Positions 23,001-34,275 are shown, counted from the first letter of the stretch. The stretch: DNA of 64,000 bases from Reticulitermes lucifugus (GCA_026260175.1 JAKCWW010000204.1:1-64000), one strand, 5' to 3'. Notes: generated from the letters alone by a model not told the origin. Numbers and translations: made by a program.

Positions 23001-23272
23001 ACATGCATCAACTTCTTCACAAGTCCTTCTATCTCTTCCCAAGTGGAAACCAGAAGGACATTCACAATGGAAACTTCCAATTTCATTTACACACTCATGA
23101 GAACACAGGAAATCATAATATTCATCGTCTTCTTCACATTCATTTAAATCTTCACAGGTTTTGTCATCATCACCAATGTCATAGCCATCAGGACACGTAC
23201 ACTGAAACCCACCCGGTTCATTCACACAGTCATGTGAACAGCCTGGTTCTTCTTCCATGCATTCATCTATGT
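20009..23272 (-). CDS. Gene B giant exon B7: 26 tandem EGF domains
   Basis: One 3264-nt exon (1088 codons, phase 1-1), acceptor CCTTCAG and donor GTGTGT, with no internal stop. It holds 26 six-cysteine EGFs, nearly all opening [DN]-x-[DN]-E-C and spaced about 42 residues apart. 22 of 26 carry Cys-Ser-His at the second cysteine. Most have N-x-x-G-S-[FY]-x-C-x-C, which fits the Asp/Asn beta-hydroxylation consensus and the calcium-binding pattern. Domain 20 (20,852-20,751) is short (34 residues) and has lost the G-S-[FY] loop. At least ten N-x-[ST] sequons are present. Such arrays form stiff calcium-stabilised rods in fibrillin-type proteins. An intronless array is unusual next to one-EGF-per-exon neighbours. 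Confidence 0.97.
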
Positions 23273-23519
23273 CTGAAGGAAGAAAATAATAGGGAATTGC
23301 TTTATGCAAAAGTACATCAAGGATATCATCACTGCAACTTATTTTTGGTTTATAAACAAATAAATGACACCTAGTGAATTGTTCAGTGGGGATATGCATT
23401 GCTTACATGCAAGATTTTTCTATTAGATAAGTGATTTCAATACAGTTTATTTTAAATAAATCTTGGGTGAATAACAGGCATTTTCACTGAAACAATTTTA
23501 AGAACTTCTCCTGTTGGAA

Positions 23520-23700
23520 ATAATTAAGGAATAACTGAGGTCTCATTGCTGTGCAGTATGAGGCCTGGATTTGAATCCCACTCAAGATGAAGATGAGTCT
23601 TCCATATTGCATTGTGTTGTTCTATGTACACTGAGGCTCCCATTTAATATTCCCCAATTTATGGTTTTCCCTCATTTAACATTTAACTTCAGTGATCCAA
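23520..23700 (+). mobile_element. tRNA-like SINE remnant
   Basis: A box-B-like GGATTTGAATCCC follows GAGGTCTCATTGCTGTGCAG, resembling a decayed tRNA-derived SINE head. There is no clear match to the other families in the window. Confidence 0.35.
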
Positions 23701-24005
23701 AGTCAATAACTTCAGTGTTAAATTTCCTCCACTGAGATTTTCTTCAGTTTGCTGGTCAAAAACATTAGCTGCCATAGAAACTTTAGGTGGAGGTTTCACT
23801 ACAGGCAGACACCTAGCAGCATCCTGGTCCCCCATCAAGCAATACTGCCAAATGTCTCAGGATAAGTAGTTTCAAAATGAATTCTGAATAGAAACAGGCT
23901 AAGTGTCTGATTCAAGATGGTGACTAATACTAAGAAAACTGGATGTTTCATTGCAAGCAGGCCATGTCTGAATAATGAAATGTGTGGGAATGTGAGTGTA
24001 CTAAC

Positions 24006-24170
24006 CAACACAGTAGCCATCTTTGCCAGGTTTGTAACCCACACTGCAGTTTCCAGGGTCATCGTCAGGGCCTTCCAATAGGCTGGTTTTCTCAGCACAG
24101 GTGTATGACCCAATGGTATTCACACAACCCAGAGGACATTTGATGTCCTCCATGTGGCACTCATCTATAT
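24006..24170 (-). CDS. Gene B exon B6: EGF with spacer between fourth and fifth cysteines
   Basis: 165 nt, phase 1-1, acceptor ATCAG and donor GTTAGT. It opens D-I-D-E-C-H-M-E-D-I-K-C-P-L-G-C-V-N-T-I-G-S-Y. An acidic spacer of about 17 residues follows, then C-S-V-G-Y and a final C-V. The same interrupted EGF is the first half of gene A exon A4. Confidence 0.9.
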
Positions 24171-24589
24171 CTGATGACAGAAATATTATCAATTGGATTG
24201 CAGGCATATAATGTCCGATATTACATGGTAACTTTTCATGTGAGTTGTAAATATTACTGAACTTGTTTTCATCATATTATGTACTGTGAGTTGTAGCTAT
24301 AATTCTACAAGCAGCAAGTGTCAGAACAGCATTATATAACTCACATTGAAGATGACATTAGAAATTATCTATTTGAAGATGTATAATGAAAGATTAATTA
24401 GTAAGGACCCACTTTAAATTCCACAGAATTTCTGGAAGACATTTCTTTCATTGGTGGAGCATGTAAAGGCAACGAGGGGATCAGAAATACATACTTTTTG
24501 TTAGCAAACCTGCATGGAAGAAACCACTTGGGATAGCTGGTGGTAGATGACAGCAATAAGAAAATGAGCGTTAGGAAACTGGGTGTGTG

Positions 24590-24700
24590 GGCATGGGTGG
24601 GAATGAAATGATTCAGTAACAGGATCTTGTGAACATGGGATAGTTTCTGTAAGATCCAGAAATTTCTTGATGAGTTGAATGATTATCAGATTCTCATATA
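24590..24700 (+). mobile_element. LINE tail remnant
   Basis: It contains the CTTGTGAACATGG and TTTCTTGATGAGTTGAATGA elements of the LINE 3' tail seen at 7.7 and 19.7 kb. Only the tail is recognisable. Confidence 0.4.
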
Positions 24701-25042
24701 CACCACAAAGTTAATTAGCATTCCCTTGCAATTTGCGTGTACATAAATTTAATCTTCACACTTTTACCACAACATTATAGGAATGTCATCACAAATACAG
24801 ATCAGGAGATAGCAATGAACCCATTATTGTAGCAAATACCACACACACTTACAGCTTCCTCGCTCACTTTGTTTTTGGATCAAACATATTTCATGCAAAA
24901 GGAATCCCCACTCCTTTTCTTTTGTTTTATGTTCTCCACACTTCTTCTGCATTAGGCTTTGTATATCACTGGAATGCAAATCTTTCAAATAACTCCAATC
25001 ATAACAATATCACACAGGCTCTGGCATTACAAGAACCACAAT

Positions 25043-25067
25043 TTCTCTCTCTCTCTCTCTCTCTCTT
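25043..25067. repeat. (TC)n microsatellite
   Basis: About twelve TC units in the B5-B6 intron. Confidence 0.92.
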
Positions 25068-25606
25068 GTTTTCACACTGATGAATGCACAAAAGGATAGT
25101 TTTGGAATGTCTAGTTCAGCAGTAAATTTACCTACTTCCCTGGCCTAGAACACATGAAACAAAGAAATGCTGTGCTGTACAAGCTACACAATGGGTACAG
25201 CCAATTGCAAGCAAATATTAAAACTGTTATCAAACTGGGAAGAAAAAAACATTCCTTTAATATTATTTCAGTTTTAGATACCTCATGGCACACTGCTAGC
25301 CAGACCAGTTCATTTGCGATTGGAACCTACCACTGGACTCAATTCTGAGTCAGCTGAATTCAGTCCACTCTCTCACACCATTTCTTTGTACATGCTTCAT
25401 GTACCATTCATCTCAGTCTACGTTCCTTCCTCTCATACGGTGAGAGATCAAGACTCCCACACAAGTGAACGAGGAGGTAAACTTGTAGTTTTCATATTTT
25501 AGTCGCTACATTTTGAAATAGAAAATGGGAATATTATAGATTCTAAACTGAACAGTGCCAATATTCCCAGAGTTTATTCTGTTCTTACTGCCACTATAAT
25601 GTTAAC

Positions 25607-25864
25607 CTTGGCATGTCTTGTAATCATCTCCAAGCATGAATCCATGTGGGCACAGGCAGAAGAAGCTGCTCATTGTGTTTAGACAGGAATGAGAGCAGCC
25701 CCCATTGTCCTGGGCACACTCATCCATGTCCTCACAGGTGTGGTTGTCTGCTGCCAGGTGGGTGCCAGGGATACCATCACAACTGCACTCATAGCTGCCT
25801 GGCAGATTGTGGCATGAATCCTGGCAGGGACCGTGTCCATTTCTTAGGAGGCACTCATTTATGT
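25607..25864 (-). CDS. Gene B exon B5: two tandem EGF domains
   Basis: 258 nt, phase 1-1, acceptor TTCTTAG and donor GTTAAC. It opens D-I-N-E-C-L-L-R-N-G-H-G-P-C like gene A exon A3; the second EGF opens D-M-D-E-C. Length, phases and about 68 of 87 residues match A3. The donor is a moderate rather than strong consensus match. Confidence 0.95.
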
Positions 25865-26242
25865 CTAAGAAACAAATGAAGAAACTCTAATTAGGGAAAT
25901 GGCAGTACAGTTAAATTTGAGACCTATTTAATCAGATGAGAAGGAGATACAGAAGGATCATGAAGAACATGGAAAGACCAACTTAAGTTCTGAACCTCAG
26001 CACAATCTTGCAAGCTCTCAATACTTGTGGAGAAAGCACAAGCGCCAAATGAGATCTTTTTTACATTTAGCATCTGGGACAGTTCTCAGACATAACCCCA
26101 AACCACAGTGGTTGATGCTGGAACCATGTTTGTAATTTTAAACATCAAAGAGTTTTGTATATGTCAATAATGTATCATCATACTAAATTTAACATGCCAA
26201 TTTGCACTGGTTCTTCTGCTAACAGAATGAAATTATTCTGCT

Positions 26243-26352
26243 TGGTGGTGGTGGTGGTGGTGGTGGTGGTGGCAGCGGTGGCGGTGGCGGTGGCAGTGGC
26301 GGCGGGGAAGGTGGTGGTGGCGGTGGCAGTGGCGGCGGGGAAGGTGGTGGTG
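26243..26352 (+). repeat. GGT/GGC trinucleotide tract, G-rich on the + strand
   Basis: About nine GGT units are followed by two copies of a GGC/GGT/GGAA block containing GGCGGCGGGGAAGGTGGTGG. The many GG and GGG runs could form G-quadruplexes on the + strand, which is the template strand for gene B. Intron B4-B5. Confidence 0.9.
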
Positions 26353-26486
26353 ATTGTATAGTACAAAAGCAATCTATGTCTACATTTGTTTTGTTGGGTG
26401 GTGGCTATTTAATTCATACAATGAATGTTACCCTTGGTGGTAAATACTCTTAATAGACATTTTTATGTAGGAACTGGGATGCTTAC

Positions 26487-26609
26487 CAAGACAGGACCTC
26501 CCGTTAGCTGCGAGGCGGAATCCTTGTTGGCAGGTACAGCTGAAGGAACCAGGGATATTGAGACACAGAGACTGGCACCTCCCGTTCTCGATAGCACATT
26601 CATCGATAT
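26487..26609 (-). CDS. Gene B exon B4: calcium-binding EGF
   Basis: 123 nt, phase 1-1, acceptor CTCCAG and donor GTAAGC. It opens [12 protein letters not shown] and ends A-A-N-G-R-S-C-L-G. Same size and phase as A2, with matching R-L-x-A-N-G-x-x-C-L-G end. Confidence 0.93.
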
Positions 26610-26916
26610 CTGGAGCACACATCATTGTTACAGTACGTCATACTCTTCTGTCCATCTGCCCTTGAAGGATTTTGAGGCCATATTTAGTGTCTAAATATCT
26701 TCCCTGAACAAGTTAAAGTTATTCAGTTGACGAAAATATAGCCTACCCATTGTACAGATCTTATAAACTTTTTCATTTTTCACGTTTGCCAAAGATTGCC
26801 ATGTCCCCCCCACACACACAAATAAAATATTGCATAGTTTAACAGCTTTCCTGAAGAAGTAAAGCAATTGTATAACACGTTGTCTCTCAAGTTGCTGTTT
26901 AAAGTGTGTTAGCAGT

Positions 26917-27142
26917 TGGGGCGCCGGCAGCGAGGTGCTGTTGCACCACCTTGGGGCTTTGACATAATTTAATTATTTGTATTTAATAATTTATTAAATA
27001 AAACAACATAAATTCTACAAAACGTCATTTTAATTAAAAGGCAAATATACGGTTATCTTGTACAGCATTGAACATTAAAGATTCTGGTCTCTTTTCATAT
27101 AGGTAATGTGCACCACCTTGCAAAAAATTCTGCCGGCGCTGA
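26917..27142. mobile_element. Possible MITE with GGCGCCGGCAG termini
   Basis: The left end contains GGGGCGCCGGCAGCGAGGTG and the right end contains TGCACCACCTTGC followed by CTGCCGGCGCTGATG, its approximate complement. The interior is AT-rich and non-coding. No clear target duplication was found. Confidence 0.35.
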
Positions 27143-27409
27143 TGGTTGGTAAGGCTGTTACAAGCAGGAAGACTCGTTGTTATCCGCTTTGTCCCTCTGC
27201 ACTTTGTTTTGGCTGTTGAAAACTTCTCAGTAATTTTTCAGTTTAAGATAATTTTACTGACCTGTAGCTTTACACAAGTAACAGCCAGAACAGGAGCCAC
27301 ACTGTACAGCAGACAGTGAATGGCTGTTTCTCCCTTCACCACATCATCCAGACCGGGTGTGCAGACTGTCCATTCTCTTTCCTAATTAGTGAGTACTGGG
27401 TTTATTTCG

Positions 27410-27660
27410 ATGGAGTAGAGTTCTTCTTGAGAAACTAATGGGTCCTCAGCTAGTCAAGAAATTCACCGAATTGTATGGAACCGGGAAGTTTCATAACCAT
27501 ATTCATAGAAGCCTACCACTTGTCCGTGTCTTGAGCCGCATTAATCCGGTCCACACGTTCCCTTCCTATCTGTTGACGATCTATTTTAATATTATCCTCC
27601 ATCTGCCCTAGGTCTTCCAAGTGGTATCTTTTCTTCAGGTTTCCCCACCAAAACCCATCT
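27410..27660 (-). mobile_element. LINE 3' fragment, minus strand
   Basis: Minus-strand reading gives a K-R-Y-H-L-E-D-L-G-Q-M-E-D-N-I-K-like stretch. This follows the G-R-P-R-R-R-W-E-D-N-I motif of insect LINE ORF2 ends. The shared tail ending in TTTCTCAAGAAG follows. Decayed. Confidence 0.5.
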
Positions 27661-28207
27661 AAACTCCGTGATTAGGGAGCACTGAATTTCTTTCCGTGGT
27701 TGTAATTCAGCAGCCACTTTGCACCGACTATCAGCCTGCAGCTAGTGCCAAGGTTAAGAACGTATGGATCTGTCAAGTCTCCCTGCATGGTTACGGTATT
27801 GTGCAGGGGCAAGTGCGCCTTTTTAACTCTTTTTGAGAAATGCAATCCGGTGTCACTAATCAATATTTTAGTGACTTGGGCTGTATTTGGGCCTTGTAAA
27901 TTTATTGTACTCTTAGTGCCCATTTTACCAGGGACTGCAGTGCTTCCGCGATTCTGGTGGAGGAGAGAAAGCGGTACGCAAAGGTAAACATTTGGAAACT
28001 ACTTAAACTTTTTATTGCAGTTTGAATCCTTCAGTTCTGAACGTTTACTGCGAAGGTAATTAAAATGCAATACAGAGCAGAAATATTTCCGGCGTGATTG
28101 TCAGTTTTAGTGTATGTATATATATATATGTATACATATATTACGGAATGCACGTAGATTCTTATTTCGTGAATATCCAGTTTATTGAAGATTCAAGTTT
28201 TGGAGAT

Positions 28208-28361
28208 GTTCCGCCGTGTCGACTGGTAAATAGTTAGCGACGTTTCGTACGAGCGTAACCCCTTCATCTTCTGGGTTTCTTTGACTGCTTTTTACTGAAG
28301 ATGGAGACAACCACGCTTCTACGAAACGTCAGTAACTATGTACCAGTCGACACAGCGTAAC
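28208..28361. repeat. Interrupted inverted repeat with 64-bp arms
   Basis: Arms 28,208-28,271 and 28,297-28,361 are imperfect complements sharing TGTCGACTGGTA and GACGTTTCGTA. They would fold into a long hairpin. The CGAAACGT core and the GTGAGAACCTGAAATC that follows recur, diverged and inverted, near 62.1 kb, so this is a dispersed repeat family. Confidence 0.7.
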
Positions 28362-28889
28362 ATCCAAGAAGGCCTGAATCGTCAACAACACCGCTGTGAG
28401 AACCTGAAATCACGCATCAAATTTCTTGTTTAGTTAGAACACAGTAAGACACAAATTGCACTGATCGTGAAGTAGGAGGACCAAAATTCAATTCCTGCCT
28501 GGGCACAATTCTTTATTGATGTAGTGACCACTTTATGTTGATGCATGTAGGTGTTAACAGTTTGTTTTCAGAAATAAAGCCGAATACGAAACGAAGCCTG
28601 TCAGATATAAAATCGATATTAGTAATGACAGCGACTTTAATGAAGGTTTTGTATCCAATATTTACGTCAGTGGCTACAAAAGGTGCTAATTTTCATGACA
28701 AATTTCGATGCAAGACACCTGGAATAATACAGATTTGATCATGCCAATGACTGAAATTTAAGAAATAATCGTCCAGACCAAACTGGTTTATCTTGTCAAG
28801 CCTTCGAGTTTTCAGGCTAACTGAGCTACAATTGCACCTGTTCTTCTGTTTGGATGTGACACTTAGTATCTTCTGTGTGGATGTGACAC

Positions 28890-29060
28890 TTAGTATCTTA
28901 CCACAACAGAAGAACACAGAATGACGATGATTGAGAAGAAAGTCCTGAGGAGATTTTTTGGACCAAAGGGAGAGAGAGTGACAGGTATAAGACAATTTCG
29001 TAACTGGAAGCAACATATCTTGAAAGGAATAAAAATTGCATGAAAAAAAAATTTAGGGAA
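28890..29060 (+). mobile_element. LINE ORF2 fragment
   Basis: Reads I-E-K-K-V-L-R-R-F-F-G-P-K-G-E-R-V-T-G, close to the V-F-E-x-K-V-L-R-R-I-F-G-P-K-R segment upstream of the C-terminal motif in insect LINEs. Short and isolated. Confidence 0.6.
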
Positions 29061-29532
29061 AAGCGTGTAGCGAAGAAACCCTTGGAAAACTTTTTCATAA
29101 ATGGGATCTTCAAGAAATGTGGTGTCAGGAATATGAACACAATTATTAATTTGGCTTGTGATTGGCTCCTGTAGCTGAGTTGCACGAACATGACACCGAA
29201 CTTCCTTGTGTCGTAAAGTGTAGGGAAATTATTGACTAGCAGAGAGACTATCAGTTCCTAAAAAAGAACTCTGTTCCATGTACTTAGTGATATTGATACT
29301 GGTATTAAGCTTATTTTGAAACTGGGAAGGTAAAAAGTCCTTATGTCTTATTGTAATATGGACGTAATACCCTGATATTCGCGTGGGATCTCAATATCTC
29401 TTCTATAGTTCGAAAGATGGGAACCTCCAACTAGGTTCAGACACACCAGAATGATAAAACAGGAAAAGCTATATTTGGCAGGCCTGTACCAATGTTGCAA
29501 TTTACTGATACAAATCTGAAAATGTTACCCAC

Positions 29533-29658
29533 CCACACACGAGCCGACACCGCGTAGACTGAAGCCCTGATAACATGAACACTTGGGCTTGCCGGCCACC
29601 TCCTCGCATACGTGGTCACAGCCACCCCTGTTCTCTGAGCACACGCCCGTCGACATGT
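29533..29658 (-). CDS. Gene B exon B3: EGF without calcium motif
   Basis: 126 nt, phase 1-1, acceptor TTTCAG and donor GTGGGT. It encodes V-C-S-E-N-R-G-G-C-D-H-V-C, then C-S-C-Y-Q-G-F-S-L-R and S-C-V. In gene A the equivalent EGF is fused to the sushi half in exon A1. A GTAACA four bases downstream is out of phase with B4. Confidence 0.88.
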
Positions 29659-30169
29659 CTGAAACAGAAAACTGCAGGCCAGAGAGGACACCGGGACATA
29701 TGAAACACACAGTGTCTCAAGTGAAACAGTTCGTGTCACTTATAGTGTTGTTTTGTAGCTAAAAGTAGAATTTAAACACCATGTCTAAAGACATTATGGG
29801 AGTGGCCACTTTGCGTCCAGACCGGTGTACTCTCCGAAGAAGTAGCCAGCCCTATTCATTGGTTAGAGGCTGGATGGTCGTCAGGATCTATGACAAAATA
29901 AGTATTCTTAGTCCAAAGGAAAACAACTTCCTTGAACAAATTGTGCGGTGCATAATAATTATGGGAAGCTCGGATATGGGGTATAAACTCGTTGCAAACC
30001 TTGTATGTAGGTTCACAAATGTTCCGATAAGATGAAAACAGTTGGCACTGCTGAGTATACACTGTTGGATGCTATCATTCTTTTCACTGAAGTTGTTTGT
30101 TTCATTATCTTAGTCTCTGCGAATTACCTTTCTGACAGATAAAATTACGAATCATGTCTCCGCTCAGAC

Positions 30170-30460
30170 AGGGCTTTGGTTGGAAAACCTGAAGAGAAGA
30201 CCTTGGCGTAGATGGGCATATAATATTAAAATGGATTAAGGGTCCCATACATCCTCAATTTTTACACAGTTCTGAGCAGTTAGAACCGTAAAGAACTGAG
30301 GGCGAACTGGGCCCTTCCAGGGAGAATGTGGAGTGTATTCATCTTGCTCACGATGGGGACCAGTGGTTGGCTCTCGTGAACACGATGATGAAACCAGATT
30401 CTGCGAAATGAGGAGAATCATTATCTGAAGACCTATTGGCTTCTCAAGAAGGACTGTCCT
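30170..30460 (+). mobile_element. LINE 3' fragment
   Basis: Begins L-V-G-K-P-E-E-K, the diagnostic V-G-K-P-E-G-K motif. It continues through a W-L-x-L-V-N-T-M-M-like stretch to the shared tail TATTGGCTTCTCAAGAAGGA. Many frame changes. Confidence 0.6.
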
Positions 30461-31589
30461 GTTGTTGGTTGGTTGGTTGGTCGGTCAGTCGGTCAGTCTG
30501 TCAAGCAGCCAGGCAGCCTCGAATCAGACAGGCCTTACGCATTCGTAAACCAAATCCCTCGCAATGGAAGGCATAATTACAAGATTAGAGCAGGCAATCA
30601 ACACCCCCCCTGTCCAGCAAGTTCTCACTGCACGTGGCTTTAGGTAATGCGGTGTAAGACGACTCAGAATAACGACGGCATCAACCAGTTTATAAAAGTC
30701 TCTAACACACAACATAGCGTGCGGGCACCTGCTGGAATGGGTGATTCATCGCACGGACGTGTGTCCACACGATTCAATTATCGAACCGACCCAGCGGGGA
30801 CCAGGAATTAATAGACGTCGGCTCGGCGGCGTTAGTATAAACCCACAGCCAGGCAACCTGTTTCTTCCATATTAATAAGTTGCCTATTCATTCCTCCTTC
30901 CCTTGTTCTGTTCAGCGCAGTTCAGGCTGGCACTAAAGAAATGTCTGTGACAGCGAGGGTAATCACGAAATGACCGGATGGCTGTGACACGGTCAGGTCG
31001 AGGCCCTGCTTGAATTTGTGTAAACTCAGTACGTCCTCTCTCCAAGGTACACTCTTTTTAAAGAATTAAAATGTAAACAATAATAATACTTCATCAATAT
31101 AATCGTGTCACTAGCGTAACTGAAACCTGAAGTCAAAGACGGGCAACACTTCAATTTGAGTTAGATGTGTGTGCTGCTACTGCAGTGACAAAAAATTACT
31201 TAAGACTAATGTGTAGAAATATAGAAGTCTAAAGTTCGGTCTCCGACTGAGTGACGCATGAAATATTCATATTTAACAACGAATATGTTTTTTTTTCTGT
31301 GGCGTTCTGACGAACTGTCTATTCATATTTGAAGGGACGAGCAGGAGGACGGGCCTGTCTTTTGTCAAATGTCCATTTCTTGGTCAAGTATATGCATTGT
31401 ATCCACAAAGCACTTCCAATACTCGCAGGACCGCCACATTTCATTCCTTGAGGGGAGAAATTTCTATAATTCTGTCCACCCGTAACCTACAGTGCTTGGA
31501 AATGATTCATTAGCCCAAAAAACTATACAGACATGTTCTTACGTGAATTCATAAGATGACATATTTTCAGGTCGTATCAAGTTCAGCGT

Positions 31590-31860
31590 GGGCCGGGCTA
31601 GCGTAGTAGCTATGGCGACTCGCTACGAGCTGGACGGTCCGGGGATCGAATCCCGGTGGGAGCGAGATTTTCAGTACCCGTCCAGACCAGCCCTGGGGCC
31701 CAGCCAGCCTCCTGTACAATGGGTACCGGGTCATTCCCGGTGGTAAAGCGGCCGGGGCGTGGCGTTGACCACCCACCCCCCATCTAGCGCCGAGGTTAAA
31801 GACAGAGTAGAGTATACCTCTACTCCACCTTTGGGCCTTCATGGCCTATTCTAGGGTGAA
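31590..31860 (+). mobile_element. tRNA-derived SINE, family 1
   Basis: The head GGCTAGCGTAGTAGC (box A-like) and GGGATCGAATCCCGG (box B) form a tRNA-like promoter. The body contains CTGTACAATGGGTACCGGGT and the tail TTTGGGCCTTCATGGCCT. Related pieces lie at 51.8 kb and, inverted, at 56.6 kb. Confidence 0.65.
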
Positions 31861-32065
31861 CTTTACTTTATCAATTTCAGCTTCTCTGTCTTTTGTCTTT
31901 ACGAGGCAGTATATTCCTCTGAAACACCGTATCCTGTTAACATTTGTATCGCTTGGTCTCATCATGCCTTGGCGTGCATTATGAACGCGCTCAAAACAAC
32001 TTACTATCACTGTCCGCAGTGCAGCGTTTCTTTTGTCAGCGGGAAAAAGGAGCGATGACAACTGA

Positions 32066-32330
32066 ATGAACTGTGGGAGTACAGTTGCCGTGGTTTGTGT
32101 TCTGTGGGTTATAGTGTGTGTGCATGTAACATTAACTGTGGGAATACAGAGGTGTTGGTTTGTGTTTTGTGGTTTCTAGTGCGTGTACGTGCAAAATAAA
32201 TTTTGGTAATATGTAGGTCTGTGCTTTGTGGTTCCTAGTGTGTGTGTACATGCAAATAAAAACTGCGGAAAAGGTTATGGTTATTGTGTAGTGGTTTCTA
32301 GTATGTACTTGTAACATGAATTGCGATCCA
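32066..32330. repeat. About four tandem repeats of about 63 bp
   Basis: Units start near 32,093, 32,157, 32,217 and 32,279. Each has GTTTGTGTTTTGTGG-like sequence, a TAGTGTGTGTACATGCAA-like middle and an AACTGTGG-like end. No coding frame. Confidence 0.65.
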
Positions 32331-33709
32331 AACGGTGACATAATAACCTTTCCAATTTGTGATATTAACTCATAGTAATATGGATACGTATCCTGGAATA
32401 TTTTCGGACATTGTTACGGTATACTGCCAGTAGCCTTCCCGTGTAGGAAGTTTCATTATTTCTATTTATCGTCAACATTCTTCTACTGAACATCATATGT
32501 GTTTATGAATTTGGATGCTGTTTTTGGGAAACACTTCAGTCACTTGTGTTATGTGTGTTTGAGGACGACCTAGTCAAGAATCAAAGAGACGTCTTTTCGG
32601 AGTGCCTCATATAATAAGCAAACTGCAAGAGTTGGTGAGTACAGAATTGTTATTTATCTTTTCCCTGAAACTTTGTGTCTGTGTTCTAGGGTCCGACTAC
32701 GTCAGTACTTTTCTACTTTACCTCTCCTTTTGCAGGTTGAGCCGTAAATTCATGCTACCAAGTGTGTCACAGAATTCCTTTCACGTTAGTAAACATTTTA
32801 TGCTCGATATATATTACTGCATTGGGATGAGAATGCTTGGTTAGTCATATTAACCCAAAAAAATAATCTGTATTTTAAGCCATTCGAGGACTGATGTTTA
32901 TCTAAATTATAGAAGATAAACTCATGGAATACAGAAGATTATAATGTCATATTTCTCCTGAACTTAAGGGCACAGTACTGGAAACCAAACGTTAAAAATA
33001 GCACCAATTGCTGCGACTTGTTAACAGCCCAAGGAAAAGAATTTTGCCACATATTTTGATATAACTTTCTTTCAGAACTTGATGACGAATCTTTTACAAC
33101 CAAAATTGTGTTTAGAGATGGAGACTCTTTCCATCTGTCCGGGCATGTTAGCCGATATAACCTTAGAATTTTGGGGAGCAACATTTCGGATGCAGTTTTT
33201 GAAGGTGTCCGCAAGGGACAAACCCAAGTTCAGTATCTTTTGTGCTCTATCCAAGTATTTGTCTGTCGTTTTTCTCTTTTCTTTCTATTGTTCCTCCTCT
33301 CTGTTCTTTAACTTTTTCTTTACTTTCTATTTCACTTTCTTTGTTTCCATTTCCTCACCAAGTCCTAATCGGCATCTGAGGCTCGTGCTTTGGGTATCGG
33401 TTTATTTTTTGTTACGAGGGTATTGAAATAAGCCTGTAGGGTTAGGCGTGTTAACCTCGTAAAGGGCTCTATCATGAGACGACCCTTTCAGGTGTTGGAT
33501 GAATGGGGATTCCAACAAGTACGTCCTGGAACGAGATTTCAGGGCTACGACTAAATACGTAGGCCTTGGCCTACATAAACTTAGAGTAAGCCTGGAACCT
33601 GGAAGTGGGGATTCATCACTGTGTAGAATAATATCGACCAAAGCAATGTGTTGACCAAGTGACATAAACATAATGCATAATGTTGAAGGAAAGTGAATTC
33701 GGTTTATAC

Positions 33710-33858
33710 TTGTGGCTATGCAGGCTGGTTCCTCGCCCACCCACTTGTCTTCGCTGCAATAGAGACGGTCCACTGTCGGGTCTTGCAGAGTGAATCCCTC
33801 TTGACACTTGTACACGGCCACCAGGTATCGGTTGTACGGTTGCTCCGGGTTCTTGCGC
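33710..33858 (-). CDS. Gene B exon B2: second half of a sushi domain
   Basis: 149 nt, phase 2 start and phase 1 end, acceptor CTGCAG and donor GTATAA. It encodes Y-K-C-Q-E-G-F-T-L-Q, then R-L-Y-C-S-E-D-K-W and E-E-P-A-C, the last three cysteines of a CCP module. It matches the start of gene A exon A1, including the phase 2 boundary. The exon with the first half was not found between here and 50 kb. Confidence 0.88.
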
Positions 33859-34231
33859 CTGCAGCACAAAGTCCAAATTTAAGATGGTCGTCTGACAGTC
33901 TGAAATAGTGGCACGAAATATAATTTTGAGTTCCTGAAGAGCGTTGCCCCAAATGATGTAATTAAAAGGCAAAATTAATATCTTATGTTGACTGTATAAA
34001 CTACATTTTGAAGGCATTATGATTATATCCTTGATCAATACGTCTGTGACATGTAACGTATATTGAGCTACTAGCGGCGGGTGTAATATAAGGGAACAGT
34101 CCTACATCAGACTGACTTGTTTATATAGAAGCCTGTCGAGTTCATGCAATAATAAACTGCCTATTATTATGATATTCTTTAAGTCTTTTGGCATAGGCCT
34201 GAAGCAATTTTCTTGTGATACTTTTTTTCCT

Positions 34232-34264
<33 letters not shown>

Positions 34265-34275
34265 ATTTATTTATT
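34232..34275. repeat. (CTAT)n microsatellite
   Basis: About eight CTAT units grading into TTAT. Confidence 0.92.

Larger units (their letters stand above)
26610..29532. other. B3-B4 intron
   Basis: About 2.9 kb holding the possible MITE (26.9-27.1 kb), a minus-strand LINE tail (27.4-27.7 kb), the long inverted repeat (28.2-28.4 kb) and a plus-strand LINE fragment (28.9-29.1 kb). No further EGF-type exon was seen. Confidence 0.6.
29659..33709. other. B2-B3 intron
   Basis: Four kilobases with a LINE fragment (30.2-30.5 kb), a GGTT run (30,463-30,500), a SINE (31.6-31.9 kb) and a 63-bp tandem array (32.1-32.3 kb). No coding exon was recognised. Gene A has no intron at this place. Confidence 0.6.

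Noticed and set aside
26178-26372. Thr/Ala-rich and Val/Ala-rich open frames over the GGT/GGC tract
   Set aside because: A direct product of the trinucleotide repeat; no splice support.
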